Of a stretch of DNA of 64,000 nucleotides, positions 58,523 to 64,000 are shown piece after piece. The position numbers were made by a program, and so were the translations under genes. The DNA is from an uncultured Collinsella sp. (GTDB lineage: Bacteria > Actinomycetota > Coriobacteriia > Coriobacteriales > Coriobacteriaceae). The notes beneath the pieces were generated by a model that searched no databases, had not been told where the DNA came from, and was given only the letters and a program-made list of their open reading frames with translations. Location of the stretch: contig UQKM01000013.1 in NCBI GenBank assembly GCA_900541685.1, positions 1 through 64,000 of the forward strand. The letters are read 5' to 3'. Numbering within the stretch: the stretch's first letter is position 1; every line of letters begins with the position of its first letter.

Positions 58523-59431
58523 ATGAAGGCAATCATCCCCGCCGCCGGTCTTGGCACGCGTTTTCTGCCTGGCACCAAGTGCACGCCCAAAGAGATGCTG
58601 CCGGTGCTCGACAAGCCCGTCATTCAGTACGTCGTCGAGGAGGCGCTCGAGCCCGAGGAGGTCGACGATGCCATCATCGTTACTTCTCCCGGTAAGCCCG
58701 AGCTACTGAACTACTTCCAGCCTGATCGCTCGCTCGAGAACCTGCTGCGCGAGCGCGGCAAGAACGCCTATGCCGATGCCGTCGCCCACGCTGGCGGTAT
58801 GCCGGTCGACTTCCGTTATCAGTACGAGCCCAAGGGCCTCGGCCATGCTATTCGCTCTGCTGCCGACGCCGTGGCAGGGGAGAACTTCCTGGTTCTTCTG
58901 GGCGACTACGTTGTGCCTAACCGCGATATCTGCGACAAGATGCTCGCCGTTTCCAAGGAGCACGGTGGCGCTTCGGTTATCGCCGTCGCTGCTTGCTCGC
59001 CCGAGGAAGTCAGCCGCTACGGCGTTATCGCCGGCGAGCGCGTCGGTTCGCTCGAGGGCGCCGAGGGCGTTGCCGATGCCGAGCCGGGCGCTGTCTGGCG
59101 CATCGGCGGTCTGGTCGAGAAGCCCGCTCCCGAGGCGGCTCCGTCCAACCTGTACATCGTCGGTCGCTACCTGCTGAGCCCGCTGGTCATGGACTTGCTG
59201 GCAGATCAGCAGGCCGGCAAGGGCGGCGAGATCCAGCTCACCGACGCCATGGCCCGTTCGCTCGACCGCGAGGCCATGTACGCCGTCGTCATCGACCCGC
59301 TGTCGGGCTACGACACTGGCACTCCCTCTGGTTGGATGGCCACTAACGCCCTCATGGCTGCAAACGACCCCCGCTTTGCCGATGCCTTCTGGGACGCCAT
59401 CGACGAGCGCGGCGGATTGATGCGCAAGTAA
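58523..59431 (+). CDS. galU: UTP-glucose-1-phosphate uridylyltransferase
   Basis: Makes UDP-glucose for cell-wall glycans and the Leloir pathway. The 302 residues begin MKAIIPAAGLGTRFLPGTKC with the nucleotide-binding loop, followed by PKEMLPVLDKP and the sugar-binding YEPKGLGHAI. The ATG at 58523 is 13 bases from AAAGGA; an in-frame TTG three codons earlier (58514) is only three bases from it, so the start is slightly uncertain. It has its own terminator and splits rplL from rpoB. Confidence 0.94.
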   Translation: MKAIIPAAGLGTRFLPGTKCTPKEMLPVLDKPVIQYVVEEALEPEEVDDAIIVTSPGKPELLNYFQPDRSLENLLRERGKNAYADAVAHAGGMPVDFRYQYEPKGLGHAIRSAADAVAGENFLVLLGDYVVPNRDICDKMLAVSKEHGGASVIAVAACSPEEVSRYGVIAGERVGSLEGAEGVADAEPGAVWRIGGLVEKPAPEAAPSNLYIVGRYLLSPLVMDLLADQQAGKGGEIQLTDAMARSLDREAMYAVVIDPLSGYDTGTPSGWMATNALMAANDPRFADAFWDAIDERGGLMRK

Positions 59432-59451
59432 GCCTTCGGGCACCGACATTT

Positions 59452-59486
59452 ACGGGCGTGGACCTCGGTTCGCGCCCGTTTTTTAT
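59452..59486 (+). terminator. Terminator of galU
   Basis: ACGGGCG pairs with CGCCCGT over a 14-base loop, followed by TTTTTTAT, 20 bases after the galU stop. Confidence 0.88.
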
Positions 59487-59718
59487 AAGAGCTGCGATTG
59501 CTGGCTCTCTGTTCACAGAAAATATATGAACAGATGTTCGATATACATACATCTACCTGCGTGTTTTCTGTCGAAAAACTTTGCTACTCCAAAAACTCAA
59601 TCGCGTCAAGGCTTTTCTTGCCCAACGGTCGGTACCTGATAAACTATTAGGTTGCGATAACTGGCGAAGCTATGCCTCGCCAACCCACCGAGCATTTCCG
59701 TGAAGGAGGAAAAACCTG

Positions 59719-63210
<3,492 letters not shown>

Positions 63211-63216
63211 TTGACT

Positions 63217-64000
63217 GTGGCAGATTTCGAAGCTACTGATTTTGACTCGGTAAAGATCTCCCTTGCCTCCGCCGACCAGATCCGTTCCTGGTCGCACGGT
63301 GAGGTCAAGAAGCCGGAGACCATCAATTACCGTACCCTCAAGCCCGAGAAGGACGGCCTGTTCTGCGAGAAGATCTTCGGTCCCGCCAAGGACTGGGAGT
63401 GCTCCTGCGGCAAGTACAAGGGCATCCGCTTTAAGGGCATCGTCTGCGAGCGCTGCGGCGTCGAGGTCACCTCGGCCAAGGTGCGTCGCGACCGCATGGG
63501 CCACATCGAGCTCGCCGCTCCCGTGTCCCACATCTGGTACTTCAAGAGCCCCACGAGCTTCCCGATGAGCCGTATGCTCGACATCAAGTCCAAGGACCTC
63601 GAGAAGGTTCTGTACTTTGCCAGCTACATCATCACCGAGGTTGACTACGAGGCTCGCGAGGCCGACGCTGACGACCTGCGCGAGGAGCTCGCCGCCGATC
63701 TGGAAGAGATCGATGCCGAGTGCGCCCGCCAGATCGAGTCCCTCAAGGAGCAGGGCGACCCCGAGAACTTTGACGAGTTCTCCGACGAGGAGCCGCTGAC
63801 CCCCGAGGAGATCGCCTCTGGCATCGTCGACATCGAGGAAGAGTGCAAGGACGAGAAGCAGCTCCGCACGGACGCCTTCAACGCCTTCATGAAGCTCACC
63901 GAGCGCGACCTCATCTCCGATGAGCCGCTGTTCCGCGAGATGACCCGCTACTACTCCATGTACTTCAAGGGTGGCATGGGTGCCGAGGCCGTCCGCGACC
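63217..64000 (+). CDS. rpoC: DNA-directed RNA polymerase subunit beta' (5' part)
   Basis: Largest polymerase subunit, cut by the window edge after about 261 codons. The GTG start at 63217 lies nine bases after AAGGAG at the end of rpoB. Readable are SVKISLASADQIRSWSHGEV, KPETINYRTLKPEKDGLFCE, the zinc site CSCGKYKGIRFKGIVCERCG, VTSAKVRRDRMGHIEL and PVSHIWYFK. A Glu/Asp-rich insertion (roughly residues 145-220) follows the first conserved block, as in other actinobacterial RpoC proteins. Confidence 0.97.
   Translation, partial: MADFEATDFDSVKISLASADQIRSWSHGEVKKPETINYRTLKPEKDGLFCEKIFGPAKDWECSCGKYKGIRFKGIVCERCGVEVTSAKVRRDRMGHIELAAPVSHIWYFKSPTSFPMSRMLDIKSKDLEKVLYFASYIITEVDYEAREADADDLREELAADLEEIDAECARQIESLKEQGDPENFDEFSDEEPLTPEEIASGIVDIEEECKDEKQLRTDAFNAFMKLTERDLISDEPLFREMTRYYSMYFKGGMGAEAVRD

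Overview
The window looks like a chromosomal segment of a high-GC Gram-positive gut actinobacterium of the class Coriobacteriia, most likely Collinsella or a close relative. This is an inference from protein style, from the tuf-secE-nusG-rplK-rplA and rplJ-rplL-rpoB-rpoC blocks, and from the mix of PTS sugar genes with fermentative amino-acid genes. No 16S or database comparison was possible. Nothing resembling a prophage, transposase or CRISPR array was found.

Layout. 0.2-9 kb: a ThrE-type exporter, clpC, pepD, a hipBA toxin-antitoxin pair and mntP. 9.2-14.7 kb: a tight housekeeping run disA-ispD-ispF-cysS-rlmB-yacP/rae1-like. 14.7-15.5 kb: tRNA-Thr(TGT) with a partial duplicate of its anticodon arm, and intergenic repeats. 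15.5-19.4 kb: a beta-glucoside PTS module (EIIBC, GH1 6-phospho-glycosidase, divergent RpiR regulator). 19.7-24.2 kb: tRNA-Tyr/Thr/Met-tuf, then rpmG-tRNA-Trp-secE-nusG-rplK-rplA.

24.2-57 kb is an accessory stretch lying between rplKA and rplJL-rpoBC, genes that are contiguous in many bacteria. It holds a leucine attenuator leading into a wrecked leuA'-'leuB; an ECF sigma factor with a DUF4179 partner; a metallophosphoesterase translationally coupled to a cytoplasmic BMP-domain protein with a ParB-like N-terminus; an MscS channel; and an ABC transporter of the TrpXYZ type. It continues with a WYL-type regulator, asnS, a stand-alone EIIA-Glc, an esterase, a GntR-controlled DDAH plus amino-acid antiporter module, and a FeoA-FeoB fusion. 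A second PTS module (EIICB, RpiR, GH4 glycosidase), an MFS exporter, a GH13 enzyme, a DNA glycosylase and an aminotransferase complete it. 57-64 kb: rplJ-rplL, galU, rpoB and the 5' part of rpoC.

The two PTS permeases (16 kb and 47 kb) both lack an EIIA domain, so the single EIIA at 37.6 kb is a plausible shared phosphoryl donor. The most distinctive property of the window is its density of palindromic intergenic elements. There are at least five recurrent families (called A to E here) and two large singletons. One family (C, six copies) keeps its loop sequence while the stem pairs co-vary, and every copy sits at or near a gene 3' end. All coordinates and motifs were read by eye; functional assignments rest on family knowledge unless stated otherwise.
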